DNA of 64,000 bases from UBA1672 sp964587815 (GTDB taxonomy: Bacteria; Pseudomonadota; Alphaproteobacteria; Micavibrionales; Micavibrionaceae). The notes beneath the pieces were generated by a model that saw only the letters and a list, made by a program, of their open reading frames with translations, was not told the DNA's origin and did not search any database. The stretch spans positions 1 to 64,000 of the forward strand of contig CAZPMH010000012.1 in NCBI GenBank assembly GCA_964587815.1, written 5' to 3'. The stretch's first letter is position 1; each line of letters begins with the position of its first letter. Shown here piece by piece: positions 24,684-32,778 of this stretch. The translations under genes were made by a program, and so were the position numbers.

Positions 24684-25430
24684 ATGAAAGATACTTTTGA
24701 TAAATCTGGCGGATTGAAAAGCGAATTGGGTGCGGAGGAAGACGTCTTTGTGCGCGCATACAGGAATTTTGGTGCGTTGCGGGTTAAAGATATTGTCTGG
24801 GGCGTTTATTCCCAAGAAACAGGTGATAAGTATTTTGTAAAACGTGCAACACCCGGTGAAATTGAAATGACCGAGCGTGCTTCTGCTTTTGAGTTGCCTG
24901 AAGACTCTAACCTCGTGTTACCACATATGCTTGATACAGGAGAAATATTTTCAGAAATATCAGCTGACGATTTTCCTGTCTCAGGTAGAGACCCTCACCA
25001 TACTGACCTTCTGGTTACTAAGGGGCATCCACTTCCGTTTTTGTATCGTGATTTCATTCCTCCGACACTCGGGAATCTGACGCAGGAACAGTGGCAAGGG
25101 GAGGATGGATTTCCTTTACCGTTGCGCGGTCAACCGATGACGAATGCTGAATTGGCGTTATTGAGGCGCGATGTTACGTCTTTAAATGAAGCGGGAATTT
25201 TTAATCACGACTTTGGCAGCAACTTATTTGTTCAAAGGGAAGAGGATGGCATGTTAAAATTTTATGCTATTGACTTTGAACCGCATGTTTTTAATGCCAC
25301 AGCGCCTGAGGGGGTATTTGAGGATGTTGATCATCTCGATTCACTCTTTGGGCGTCTTCGGGCAAAGGCTCCTGAGTTGTTTGCAGATGATGAGACCGGG
25401 CCAAATGTAGGTTTTTTACCCGGGTTTTAA
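24684..25430 (+). CDS. Uncharacterised protein with possible kinase-like fold
   Basis: A 248-residue soluble protein of no family that I can name. Its C-terminal half has the pattern NHDFGSNLFVQ...KFYAIDFEPH. This resembles the catalytic loop and the metal-binding Asp of aminoglycoside-phosphotransferase/protein-kinase-like folds (His175, Asp176, Asn180, Asp197). An early YFVKR with Lys53 could be the strand-3 lysine. The Asp-to-Asn spacing is one residue shorter than usual, so the match is suggestive only. The 3' end overlaps the convergent mechanosensitive channel gene by 4 bases. It has its own start after the ahpD terminator. Confidence 0.6.
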   Translation: MKDTFDKSGGLKSELGAEEDVFVRAYRNFGALRVKDIVWGVYSQETGDKYFVKRATPGEIEMTERASAFELPEDSNLVLPHMLDTGEIFSEISADDFPVSGRDPHHTDLLVTKGHPLPFLYRDFIPPTLGNLTQEQWQGEDGFPLPLRGQPMTNAELALLRRDVTSLNEAGIFNHDFGSNLFVQREEDGMLKFYAIDFEPHVFNATAPEGVFEDVDHLDSLFGRLRAKAPELFADDETGPNVGFLPGF

Positions 25431-26869
25431 TCCTTTGCTTTTTTTTGCTGTTTTTTCTTTTCTTCTTTTGCAGCACCTTGTTCTTCCGGTTGTTGCTCGG
25501 TTTCAGCTTCGATGGTTGGATCAGGATTGTGGATATAGACTTCACGATGCGGGTAGGGGATTTCAATGCCATGCTTTTTAAACCCGTCCCATAAAGCAAG
25601 GAGGACTGCGCCGCGGACGTTGGTCAGGCCGTTTTGCGCGTCTTTAATCCAGAAGCGCAGTGTGAAGTTGATCGAGCTGTCGCCAAAGTCTGTAATCCAA
25701 CAAACGGGGGTTGGGTTTGACAGAACACGTTTTGGTGCCTGGCAGGCTTCTATCGCGATTTTGATTACTTCGTGCGGGTCGGATTTGTAATGCACGCCGA
25801 AGGGGACGCTGATGCGGATTAAATCGTTACCATGGTTCCAGTTGACCACGCGCTGGGTGATGAATTCTTCATTCGGTATAAGGAAAGACTTATTATCGCG
25901 CGTTACAATTTCGGTGTAGCGTGCGGCCATATTGTTGACCCAGCCGAACGTGCCATTTTCAAGTTCGATTACGTCGCCCGGTTCGATGGAGCGGTCAATC
26001 AAAAGGAGCATGCCCGCGAACAGGTTTGAAATTCCCTTTTGCAGGCCGAAACCAATACCCAAACCGATCGCGCCACCAAAGACGGCGAAGAGGGATAAAT
26101 CTATGCCTGAACTGGTCACACCAATGAGTAAGGCCACGACGATGAGCACAACGCGAATTATTTTTGCGATCAGCACTTGAGAAGAGCGGGTGAGCCCCGT
26201 TGCCTTCAAAACGCGACGTTCCGCAAACGATGATACAAATGTTGCGAAGTAAAGGAGTATAAAGAGATAGAAGATGCTTTTGATAACAACCAACGCTGAT
26301 AAACGGAAGTTACCAATGGCAAAGCCGATTGCATCAAGCGTTTCCATTGCGGTATCGAGCATATTGAAGATCGACAAGGCGGCTACGGCCCAGATTCCGA
26401 ATGCGAAAATATTTCGCACGGCGCTGTTATCAATGAATTGCACCATTATTCGAATGACAATCCAGGCGAAAAGGACTTTCATCATGCCATTGACCAGTGC
26501 AACGTCTACGCCCACAATTTTGGAACTGGCAATATTTGTGATCGCAAAGATGACGATTAGCGTCAGGAGGGGGTAAAGCAGGCGACGGATATTATTTGCA
26601 ACGCGCTTTGCCCGGCTGGGAAGGTCGGTTTGTTCGATGTAATCTGATAGTTTGTTCTTAAAAGACCGATAAAGAATAAAGGCCAAGACAAAAGACGACA
26701 CAATAATAACCGCTTGGTATATCGTGTTTGGTTGGATTATGTAATTTGTGCTCCACTCAAGCGCTTGGTCAAATGCGCCGATAAAATCGTAAGTGAACGG
26801 ATCGAAAGTGCTTAGGCTTTCAATTGCGAGTTCATCTGAGGGAGATTCTTGGGAACTTTCTTCTGCCAT
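25427..26869 (-). CDS. MscS-family mechanosensitive ion channel
   Basis: A 480-residue inner-membrane channel that probably releases solutes on hypo-osmotic shock. Several N-terminal membrane helices lead to the pore-lining helix (AVFGGAIGLGIGFGLQKGISNLFAGMLLL, residues roughly 265-293), whose Gly/Ala pattern is typical of MscS. The beta domain (IEPGDVIELENGTFGWVNNM) and cytoplasmic vestibule domain follow. The last 30 residues are a Glu/Gln/Lys-rich tail that is not part of the family core. The ATG at 26869 was chosen; an in-frame ATG at 26905 would add 12 residues. Confidence 0.92.
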   Translation of the reverse strand: MAEESSQESPSDELAIESLSTFDPFTYDFIGAFDQALEWSTNYIIQPNTIYQAVIIVSSFVLAFILYRSFKNKLSDYIEQTDLPSRAKRVANNIRRLLYPLLTLIVIFAITNIASSKIVGVDVALVNGMMKVLFAWIVIRIMVQFIDNSAVRNIFAFGIWAVAALSIFNMLDTAMETLDAIGFAIGNFRLSALVVIKSIFYLFILLYFATFVSSFAERRVLKATGLTRSSQVLIAKIIRVVLIVVALLIGVTSSGIDLSLFAVFGGAIGLGIGFGLQKGISNLFAGMLLLIDRSIEPGDVIELENGTFGWVNNMAARYTEIVTRDNKSFLIPNEEFITQRVVNWNHGNDLIRISVPFGVHYKSDPHEVIKIAIEACQAPKRVLSNPTPVCWITDFGDSSINFTLRFWIKDAQNGLTNVRGAVLLALWDGFKKHGIEIPYPHREVYIHNPDPTIEAETEQQPEEQGAAKEEKKKQQKKAKD

Positions 26870-26943
26870 AGGTGTTAGGGTACTTGATTTTGGTAGTGAG
26901 GCCAATAGGATATACGAGCTTTATAACAGGATAGGAGTGCGAA

Positions 26944-27405
26944 ATGTCGATGGAATATTTACATACAATGGTTCGGGTGGAAGATTTAGATGCTTCGCTT
27001 GATTTTTATTGCGGAAAATTCGGCCTTGTTGAAATTAGCAGAAAAGATCATGAGCAGGGGCGTTTTACACTCGTATTTTTGGCCGCGCCGAATGATGTTG
27101 AGGCTGCTAAAGAGAAAAAAGCGCCGATGGTGGAGCTGACGTATAATTGGCCGGATGAAGATGGTAAGGGTGAAGCCTATGACGGTGGGCGTAATTTTGG
27201 TCATCTCGCATATCGTGTCGATAATATTTATGAGACATGCCAGAAATTGATGGATGCAGGTGTGACAATTAACAGGCCGCCACGTGACGGGTATATGGCG
27301 TTTATCCGCTCGCCTGATAATATTTCGATTGAGCTGTTACAGCGAGGAGATTCGCTTGAGCCGCAAGAGCCGTGGGCGAGTATGGAGAATACAGGAACGT
27401 GGTGA
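26944..27405 (+). CDS. gloA: Lactoylglutathione lyase (glyoxalase I)
   Basis: Glyoxalase I converts the hemithioacetal of methylglyoxal and glutathione to S-lactoylglutathione. The four metal ligands are visible: His7, Glu64 (VELTYNW), His87 (GHLAYRVDN) and Glu130 (SIELLQ). The length of 153 residues is slightly above the roughly 135 of E. coli because of a C-terminal extension and an insert near residue 55. A TAGGAG ribosome-binding site precedes the ATG. The gene ends at a bidirectional terminator shared with the TetR gene. Confidence 0.93.
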   Translation: MSMEYLHTMVRVEDLDASLDFYCGKFGLVEISRKDHEQGRFTLVFLAAPNDVEAAKEKKAPMVELTYNWPDEDGKGEAYDGGRNFGHLAYRVDNIYETCQKLMDAGVTINRPPRDGYMAFIRSPDNISIELLQRGDSLEPQEPWASMENTGTW

Positions 27406-27429
27406 TTTAACGGGCCTGCTGTTATTAAA

Positions 27430-27460
27430 AAAGGCGCTTTGATGAGCGCCTTTAATTTTT
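27430..27460. terminator. Bidirectional intrinsic terminator between gloA and tetR-type gene
   Basis: A perfect 9-base stem, AAAGGCGCT at 27430-27438 and AGCGCCTTT at 27445-27453, has a 6-base loop. T-rich sequence follows on the + strand and an A-run on the other side provides T residues for the - strand, so it can serve both converging genes. Confidence 0.85.
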
Positions 27461-28059
27461 TATTCGTTTGCACTTTCAGGTGCGAGTATTTTGATGGCCT
27501 CATCTGGGTATGTTTCACGGAAATCATCATTTAAATCATTTGAATGCGCCATCAAGCGGAAAAAGATCGGGCCGCATAAGATGTCGATTACCAGTTTCGG
27601 GCTGATGTCTTCCCTGAATTCACCGTTTTTCTGGCCTTCTTCGATAGAGTAGCGGATTGCGTCCATCAGCGGGTCGAGAAGATTGTCGCGGAAAATCTGT
27701 AAGGAGACTTCGCTTGCTTGTGCTTCGCTGAAAAGCTGAGCGATGGTCTGGCCGTTATTGCTGTCTACCAAGCGGATCAGCTTGTCGAGCTGCATTGTGA
27801 TGGCTTCTTTATGACTGCTCGCCGTTGGAAGAGGGGTCTGCATGCCAGGCTGGTTGGCAAGCGCATCCATCACAACGGCTGTTTTATTTGGCCACCAGCG
27901 ATAAATTGTCGTCTTACCAACCTTTGCTTTTTTAGCAATTGATTCGATGCTGAGTTCTTGAACAGAGGTTTGCAACAAAAGTTTGTTGGTTGCGTTTAAA
28001 ATCGCCTTGCGTGATTTCTCGCTGCGTGGGCGGCCTTTTTTTGCTGTTGCTTCTGCCAT
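27460..28059 (-). CDS. TetR/AcrR-family transcriptional regulator
   Basis: A 199-residue repressor-type protein. The N-terminal helix-turn-helix lies at about residues 15-60 (RKAILNATNKLLLQ, then IESIAKKAKVGKTTIYRWWPNK), preceded by a basic KKGRPRSEKSR arm. The C-terminal ligand-binding helices are not diagnostic. Neighbours give no clear target; a 329-base noncoding stretch lies upstream and may hold its operator. It resembles TetR members with the C-terminal domain called TetR_C_16 or TetR_C_11, but I cannot fix which. Confidence 0.9.
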   Translation of the reverse strand: MAEATAKKGRPRSEKSRKAILNATNKLLLQTSVQELSIESIAKKAKVGKTTIYRWWPNKTAVVMDALANQPGMQTPLPTASSHKEAITMQLDKLIRLVDSNNGQTIAQLFSEAQASEVSLQIFRDNLLDPLMDAIRYSIEEGQKNGEFREDISPKLVIDILCGPIFFRLMAHSNDLNDDFRETYPDEAIKILAPESANE

Positions 28060-28388
28060 TTCGATCTTCCTTATCCCTGCCGTTAAACGGAATGTTATTT
28101 TATGAACGTTCTGATTTCTGCGTGCCTACTGACACAGTTACCACACACGTACAGCTTCATACCCCGTTTTTGTACATAATCGTTTCGTATTGAATGTATA
28201 ATTTATGCCGTATTTTTACGGTTTTGACAAGAGTTAGGCTGTTTTTTTTTGTGGGGCGCGTTTCATAATTTTAAAGGCTATTTATTTCAGTGCTTTATGT
28301 GATTTTAGTAATGTTTCGCTTTTGCGATACGAATCGAAACGCACCCAAAAATTATCGGGTGCGCATCATGTTTTTCCGTCTTTTTAGA
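28060..28388. other. Noncoding spacer, 329 bases
   Basis: This spacer lies upstream of the TetR-type gene and downstream of the His-rich barrel gene, both on the - strand. I see no coding frame with a plausible start. It is AT-rich with several T-runs and should hold the promoter of the TetR gene near its left end. The only clear structure is the hairpin at 28340-28363. Confidence 0.6.
28340..28363 (-). terminator. Hairpin downstream of the His-rich barrel gene
   Basis: CGCACCC at 28340-28346 pairs with GGGTGCG at 28357-28363 (7 pairs, 10-base loop). On the - strand it lies 26 bases beyond the stop codon of the barrel gene. Only three T residues follow the stem, so it may be a weak or factor-assisted terminator. 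Confidence 0.45.
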
Positions 28389-29531
28389 TTAGAATCGGTA
28401 TGTCAGGCCTGCTGTGATTGACCAATCACGTTCCAGTTGCGTGCCGTTTAAATCCTGAACGATCGGGATTGAAACATCGGTTGAGAATTCAATTCCTTTT
28501 AACGCTTCATATGTCGGTGTGTAGCGGAAGTTGGTTCCGATTTCTACGATTTCGCCGCCATAATTGTTTGGGTCAGCGGTTTGAACGGGGGCAGTAATGA
28601 GAGGGTCAGCGCCATTAATATCGCCCAGCGTTTGCGCGCTGATGTTCAAGCCCGCACCAATTTCAGGTGTAAATTGATAACCGCTCCAGCCGACAACTCT
28701 GTGTAAATTGCCGAGGCGATAGTCTTCGCTGTTTTCGCTCTCCATTCTGATTGTGGCGTTGTATTGCGCGCCCCATGACCAGTTGTCGAGTGCACCTGCA
28801 TACGTAATGCCCGGAAGCGCGTCCCATGTGCCGGAGCCTAGCTGCATAGCGTAAGGCAAGCGCAAAGTCGGGCGCGTTCCCATCGGTGTAAGAACGTCGT
28901 CTTCCTCGTCGATTGAGCCTGTCGGGATGCTGATGCCCAAGGATAAATTTACGCTGTGCATGTGGTCTTGGTAGATGTTGTAAATGCCTGTGACCGACGT
29001 GTCGCCCCAACCCTTTGACTCGGTTGTGAAGCCACCGAGAACGTTTGTTCCCATGCCGCCTTGAAAGGTGATGTGGTTCATGGTGTTGTCCATATACATA
29101 CCCATCGCCATGACGGTGAATTTATCGGTGACGCCGTACATTGCGTGGAGCATGTGCATGTCCATTTTCATAGAAATCGGCACCACGCGCAGTGTTGGCG
29201 GCGGGCCGTTGGGGTTTGCAACGGTTGTGGCAATCTCTTCGGGGGAGATACCGCTCGTTCCTTGGCGATTGCCTTGCATGTTCATGCGTCGGTACACGTA
29301 AGAAACCATCCATTCGCCTTTTTTATGAACGTGGTCGCTCATGACGCCCAACGGACTTAGGGAGCGGTGATTGTCATGGTGGGCATGGTGATCATGATCT
29401 TTTGAGCCGATGGTTGCTGTTTTATGGTCGGCGTGATGTTCATGTTGGGCATATGCTTGATTTGGGGTTGCTGTATTTACAAGACATAATGCTGTTCCTG
29501 CGCATAGGCAGATTTTCTGGAAATTTTTCAT
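28389..29531 (-). CDS. His-rich outer-membrane beta-barrel protein, putative metal-related
   Basis: The protein has 380 residues. A signal peptide of about 28 residues ends QAYAQ. Next comes a histidine-dense segment (about residues 30-56, with HEHHADH and KDHDHHAHHDNH) that probably binds copper, zinc or nickel. The rest is a run of amphipathic strands with alternating hydrophobic residues, ending in LTYRF; a terminal phenylalanine is the usual outer-membrane barrel signal. There is also a Met-rich region (SMKMDMHMLHAMYG, MAMGMYMDN) suggestive of copper handling. A DUF2946-like gene lies 42 bases upstream on the same strand. The exact family is unclear; similar proteins are often labelled only transporter. 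Confidence 0.75.
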   Translation of the reverse strand: MKNFQKICLCAGTALCLVNTATPNQAYAQHEHHADHKTATIGSKDHDHHAHHDNHRSLSPLGVMSDHVHKKGEWMVSYVYRRMNMQGNRQGTSGISPEEIATTVANPNGPPPTLRVVPISMKMDMHMLHAMYGVTDKFTVMAMGMYMDNTMNHITFQGGMGTNVLGGFTTESKGWGDTSVTGIYNIYQDHMHSVNLSLGISIPTGSIDEEDDVLTPMGTRPTLRLPYAMQLGSGTWDALPGITYAGALDNWSWGAQYNATIRMESENSEDYRLGNLHRVVGWSGYQFTPEIGAGLNISAQTLGDINGADPLITAPVQTADPNNYGGEIVEIGTNFRYTPTYEALKGIEFSTDVSIPIVQDLNGTQLERDWSITAGLTYRF

Positions 29532-29573
29532 TTTTCACTCTCTTTAAATTTAAAAATTATTTGGTTTTTTGAT

Positions 29574-29966
29574 TTAGGAGAGATGAAAAGGTGGCGCACG
29601 TGGCTGTGCCGTAGGGTGATCTTGCTTTTGTATTTTAAGTGGGGTGGCAAGAAACAGGTTCTGATTTTTTGCTTTGGCGTCTGACAGATTAAAGACAGTT
29701 TCTATCGTGGCTGCGATATCTGTGTCGGTTTCATCATCTGATGCGTTTAGGCAGAGAAGGCATTTATTGCTTAATTCTATGGGGGCGGGGACTTCTTTTC
29801 CGTTTTCATCAACCAGAACTGTTCTGGTTCCAAACGCGCTACATACCAGGATCGGCGCGCCCTCTACTTGTTTGAGCCATAGAGGTGTTGTGTTTGACAG
29901 GAAAGACGCGGCCATCGCCAAAAGGGCGAGGATCAGAACATGTCTTTGTGCTTTCTTTCGTGTCAT
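29574..29966 (-). CDS. DUF2946-like small membrane/periplasmic protein
   Basis: A 130-residue protein with one N-terminal hydrophobic segment (residues about 8-26) that could be a signal anchor. The body has the layout of DUF2946 proteins: a Cys in ILVCSAFGTRTVLVDENGKE and a CLLC pair in NKCLLCLNASDD. Such proteins are often found with copper-related transporters, though no activity is established. It is upstream of, and probably cotranscribed with, the His-rich barrel gene, which supports a metal-related role for the pair. Confidence 0.6.
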   Translation of the reverse strand: MTRKKAQRHVLILALLAMAASFLSNTTPLWLKQVEGAPILVCSAFGTRTVLVDENGKEVPAPIELSNKCLLCLNASDDETDTDIAATIETVFNLSDAKAKNQNLFLATPLKIQKQDHPTAQPRAPPFHLS

Positions 29967-30028
29967 GGGCAGGGTTTTATCGCAGTTTTATGTCTCTGTT
30001 ACCCTGTTTTGTTTCGCGCGGTTTAGCC

Positions 30029-31321
30029 TTAAAATCGCTGATCTTGAAAAGTGGTCGGTGCGTTGTTCACCACGATGATGCCGCCATTTCTGAATTCCAG
30101 AACCGACAGGCCGCGTTCGGACATGCCGTTTGCGCGGAATCTGAATATTCCGTCTACACCGGCAAAGCCGTTTGGATTAAGGATTGATGCGCGGTCGAAT
30201 GCGGGCGCGCCTCTGCGTTCTATGCCAATACGCGCCAGTGTGATTGCCAGGGCGGTTGCGTCATAGCCGAGAGAGGCGATGCGTGGTGGGTTTGTGTAGT
30301 AAGCGCGGTTATAGCTGTTTTCGAATTTTGCGCGGACGCTGGGCGCTGGGGCGGCAAACCATGCGCCGTCAAGCGTACGATCGCTTGATAGAGTCGGATC
30401 ATCAAACAAGCCTGTGCCGACGCGTTTGACCATTGTCGGCGGCATATCATATTGGTTTAAGAAACTGCCGACCTGACGGGCGAGTGTACCGCCAACGGGC
30501 ATGAGCACAGCGTCGAACGGGGCGCCGTTTTGGTTGTTTGTTGCCCGTCGTGCGTCATAATCGGAGAAGCGGCGCACCACAAGGTTTAGATCTGTACCGT
30601 TTTGGTTAAACCGTTCAATGCGCGAGCTTTGTACGCCTGCGCTTCTTGCTGCATTTTGGAACGCGGTGACTACGCCATCACCATACGGGCCTGTCGGGGC
30701 GAGAACGCCGATGCGGCGTTTGCCTGTGGCTGTCGCATATTTTACAGCGCGTTCGACCTGGTCAAAGGGAAGGAAGCCGATAAGGTAGGTGTTATCTCCT
30801 GCGAGTGTCCAGTCGGTTGAAAAGGCGATCATATTGACGCCTGATTGCATGGTGACTTCTCTGGCGGCGCGCACGGAATGCGAGAAGAGGGGGCCGAGCA
30901 CAAGTGTCGCGCCTTCATTCATGGCGGCGGTTGCGGCGGCGCGTGCGCCTGCGGCTGTGCCTTGTGTGTCTTTGGGTAATAATTCAAACGTATCGAATCC
31001 TAAATCGAACAAGGCCATTTGCGCGGCGTTCAGCATGGATATGCCGATTTTTTTATGCTGACCTGTCAGTGGCAGAAGAACTGCGACTTTTACAGGTTGT
31101 TGAGCGGAGGATACGGTTGTTGTTTCTGCGCTTAATTCCTGCACTTCGCCTTGTGGCGTGAGGGGGGCGGTTTTGTTTGTTGTCGGTGCGTTGTTGTTTT
31201 GCCCCCATGACTGTAGCGTGCCGCCACCGCATCCTGATAAGAGCAAGCAGGCGAATGCGGCTACGAATAAAGTGGCTCTATTTTGTTTTTTATTGCGGAT
31301 TTTTAAATATAAGGCGCGCAT
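30029..31321 (-). CDS. LpoA-like penicillin-binding-protein activator (LppC family lipoprotein)
   Basis: The ATG at 31321 starts a lipoprotein signal with lipobox LLSGC (Cys31). The main part is a periplasmic-binding-protein-like domain: VKVAVLLPLTGQHKKIGISMLNAAQMALFD, then ATLVLGPLFSHSVRA and IASLGYDATALAI. This matches the C-terminal half of LpoA, the outer-membrane activator of PBP1A. At 430 residues it lacks the N-terminal helical TPR domain of enterobacterial LpoA. The divergent rsmI and following yraN and BON lipoprotein genes reproduce the neighbourhood of lpoA in E. coli, which supports orthology. Confidence 0.82.
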   Translation of the reverse strand: MRALYLKIRNKKQNRATLFVAAFACLLLSGCGGGTLQSWGQNNNAPTTNKTAPLTPQGEVQELSAETTTVSSAQQPVKVAVLLPLTGQHKKIGISMLNAAQMALFDLGFDTFELLPKDTQGTAAGARAAATAAMNEGATLVLGPLFSHSVRAAREVTMQSGVNMIAFSTDWTLAGDNTYLIGFLPFDQVERAVKYATATGKRRIGVLAPTGPYGDGVVTAFQNAARSAGVQSSRIERFNQNGTDLNLVVRRFSDYDARRATNNQNGAPFDAVLMPVGGTLARQVGSFLNQYDMPPTMVKRVGTGLFDDPTLSSDRTLDGAWFAAPAPSVRAKFENSYNRAYYTNPPRIASLGYDATALAITLARIGIERRGAPAFDRASILNPNGFAGVDGIFRFRANGMSERGLSVLEFRNGGIIVVNNAPTTFQDQRF

Positions 31322-31381
31322 AACAGTTTTTATTCTTTCGTGTTGTTGCAAAAAAAATACACATCAGGCTATATCGGAGTT

Positions 31382-32338
31382 ATGGGCACAAAGAATAAAG
31401 ATAATAAAACAAAAAAGCCAGAGGGCATTGGTCAAAAAACAGAGGCATGCACTGATTTTGGTTCTTCGGATGGCCGTGGCGATATGGTCGGCGGCTTACG
31501 CGCAGGGCTTTATCTTGTGGCGACGCCGATTGGGAATTTGCGCGATATTACTTTGCGCGCGCTGGATACGTTGCGGTCAGCGAATTTGGTTTTGTGCGAA
31601 GATACGCGTGTCAGCGGTAAATTGCTTAAGGCTTATGATATTAAGGCCAAGATGCAATCATATAATGACCACAGCGAGGGTGCAGATCATTCGGAATTGA
31701 TTGAACGTATTCAGGCGGGCGCGGTGATTGCACTGATTAGCGATGCGGGAATGCCGATGGTGTCTGACCCGGGATATAAATTAGTGCAGGCTTGTTATGA
31801 TGCAGGCGTTTATGTGACGACTGTACCGGGTGCGAATGCGCCGCTTTCTGCGCTCCAGCTTTCGGGAATGCCGAGTAACGCGTTTAGTTTTATCGGGTTT
31901 TTGCCACATAAAAGTAAGGCGCGGCGAGATGTGCTGTCGGGCTGGCGCGATGCGCAGGGGAGTTTAATTGCTTTTGAGGCGGCGCCGCGCTTGTTGGATG
32001 CTTTGCGAGATATCAGTGATGTTTTGCCTGACCGAGATGTGGCGGTTGTTCGGGAAATTACGAAATTGTATGAGCAAACACGTCGCGGGTTGCCGTCAGG
32101 GTTGATCGTTGATTATGAAAAGGACGGTTTGCCGAAGGGTGAGATCGTTCTCGTCATCGCGCCGCCTGCGCCGAAAACATATGATGATGCAGATGTCGAT
32201 TATATGATACGCAACGCACTTAAAACGATGCGTAGTAAAGATGCAGCAAAGGATGTAGCGAGAATAACAGGGAGAAAATCATCCGATATTTACGACCGGA
32301 TTCTTGTGTTGTCAGCCGAAGAAAAGCAGGGTGATTGA
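31382..32338 (+). CDS. rsmI: 16S rRNA (cytidine(1402)-2'-O)-methyltransferase RsmI
   Basis: RsmI methylates the ribose of C1402 in the decoding centre of 16S rRNA. The tetrapyrrole-methylase fold is shown by GLYLVATPIGNLRDITLRAL, LCEDTRVSGKLL and ISDAGMPMVSDPGYKLV, the last being the SAM-binding part. The chosen ATG at 31382 gives 318 residues with a polar 35-residue extension rich in Lys, Gly and Asp before the family core; its GGAG is unusually close. A later internal start is possible. It is divergent from the lpoA-like gene and overlaps nothing. Confidence 0.93.
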   Translation: MGTKNKDNKTKKPEGIGQKTEACTDFGSSDGRGDMVGGLRAGLYLVATPIGNLRDITLRALDTLRSANLVLCEDTRVSGKLLKAYDIKAKMQSYNDHSEGADHSELIERIQAGAVIALISDAGMPMVSDPGYKLVQACYDAGVYVTTVPGANAPLSALQLSGMPSNAFSFIGFLPHKSKARRDVLSGWRDAQGSLIAFEAAPRLLDALRDISDVLPDRDVAVVREITKLYEQTRRGLPSGLIVDYEKDGLPKGEIVLVIAPPAPKTYDDADVDYMIRNALKTMRSKDAAKDVARITGRKSSDIYDRILVLSAEEKQGD

Positions 32339-32339
32339 T

Positions 32340-32711
32340 ATGCCGCTTTTTTCGAATGAAAAGACGAATTACGCTAAAGGCGTGGATGCTGAGGGGCAAG
32401 CGGCTCTTTACTTGGAGGAGCGAGGCTTTCAAATTCTCAGTCGACGATACAAAACGAAGTTCGGTGAAATTGATTTGGTCATTAAGAAGGGCAATCTGAT
32501 TTGCTTTGTTGAGGTTAAGCGGCGCGAGAGTCTGGAAGAGGCTTTGTTCTCTATTACACCGCGAAATCGGCAGCGGATTGAACAATCGGCCTTGTATTTC
32601 GGCGTTGATTTTCCTGAATATGCCGCATGTGATTTGCGATTTGATGTTATTGCAATAACGGGGGATGGACGGATTACGCATCTGGACAATGCGTGGTTGG
32701 CGGGGGCATAA
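32340..32711 (+). CDS. yraN: YraN/UPF0102 family endonuclease-fold protein
   Basis: A 123-residue protein of the UPF0102 family, with a restriction-endonuclease-like fold. KGVDAEGQAALYLEERGF, then FGEIDLVIKKGNLICFVEVKRR show the conserved Glu/Asp...Glu-x-Lys arrangement of PD-(D/E)xK nucleases. The cellular substrate is not established. The ATG is one base after the rsmI stop, so translation is probably coupled. Its position after rsmI matches E. coli and many proteobacteria. Confidence 0.9.
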   Translation: MPLFSNEKTNYAKGVDAEGQAALYLEERGFQILSRRYKTKFGEIDLVIKKGNLICFVEVKRRESLEEALFSITPRNRQRIEQSALYFGVDFPEYAACDLRFDVIAITGDGRITHLDNAWLAGA

Positions 32712-32720
32712 TAAAGATTG

Positions 32721-32735
32721 TCCGAATCATTCGGA
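32721..32735 (+). repeat. Short perfect inverted repeat between yraN and the BON gene
   Basis: TCCGAA at 32721-32726 and TTCGGA at 32730-32735 are separated by TCA. It could be a weak terminator for yraN, since a TGTTTG tract follows, or an operator for the next gene. Nothing decides between these. Confidence 0.35.
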
Positions 32736-32778
32736 TGTTTGAAGTTTGTCTGTTCGTATTATCTAAAGGGGTTCTCCC

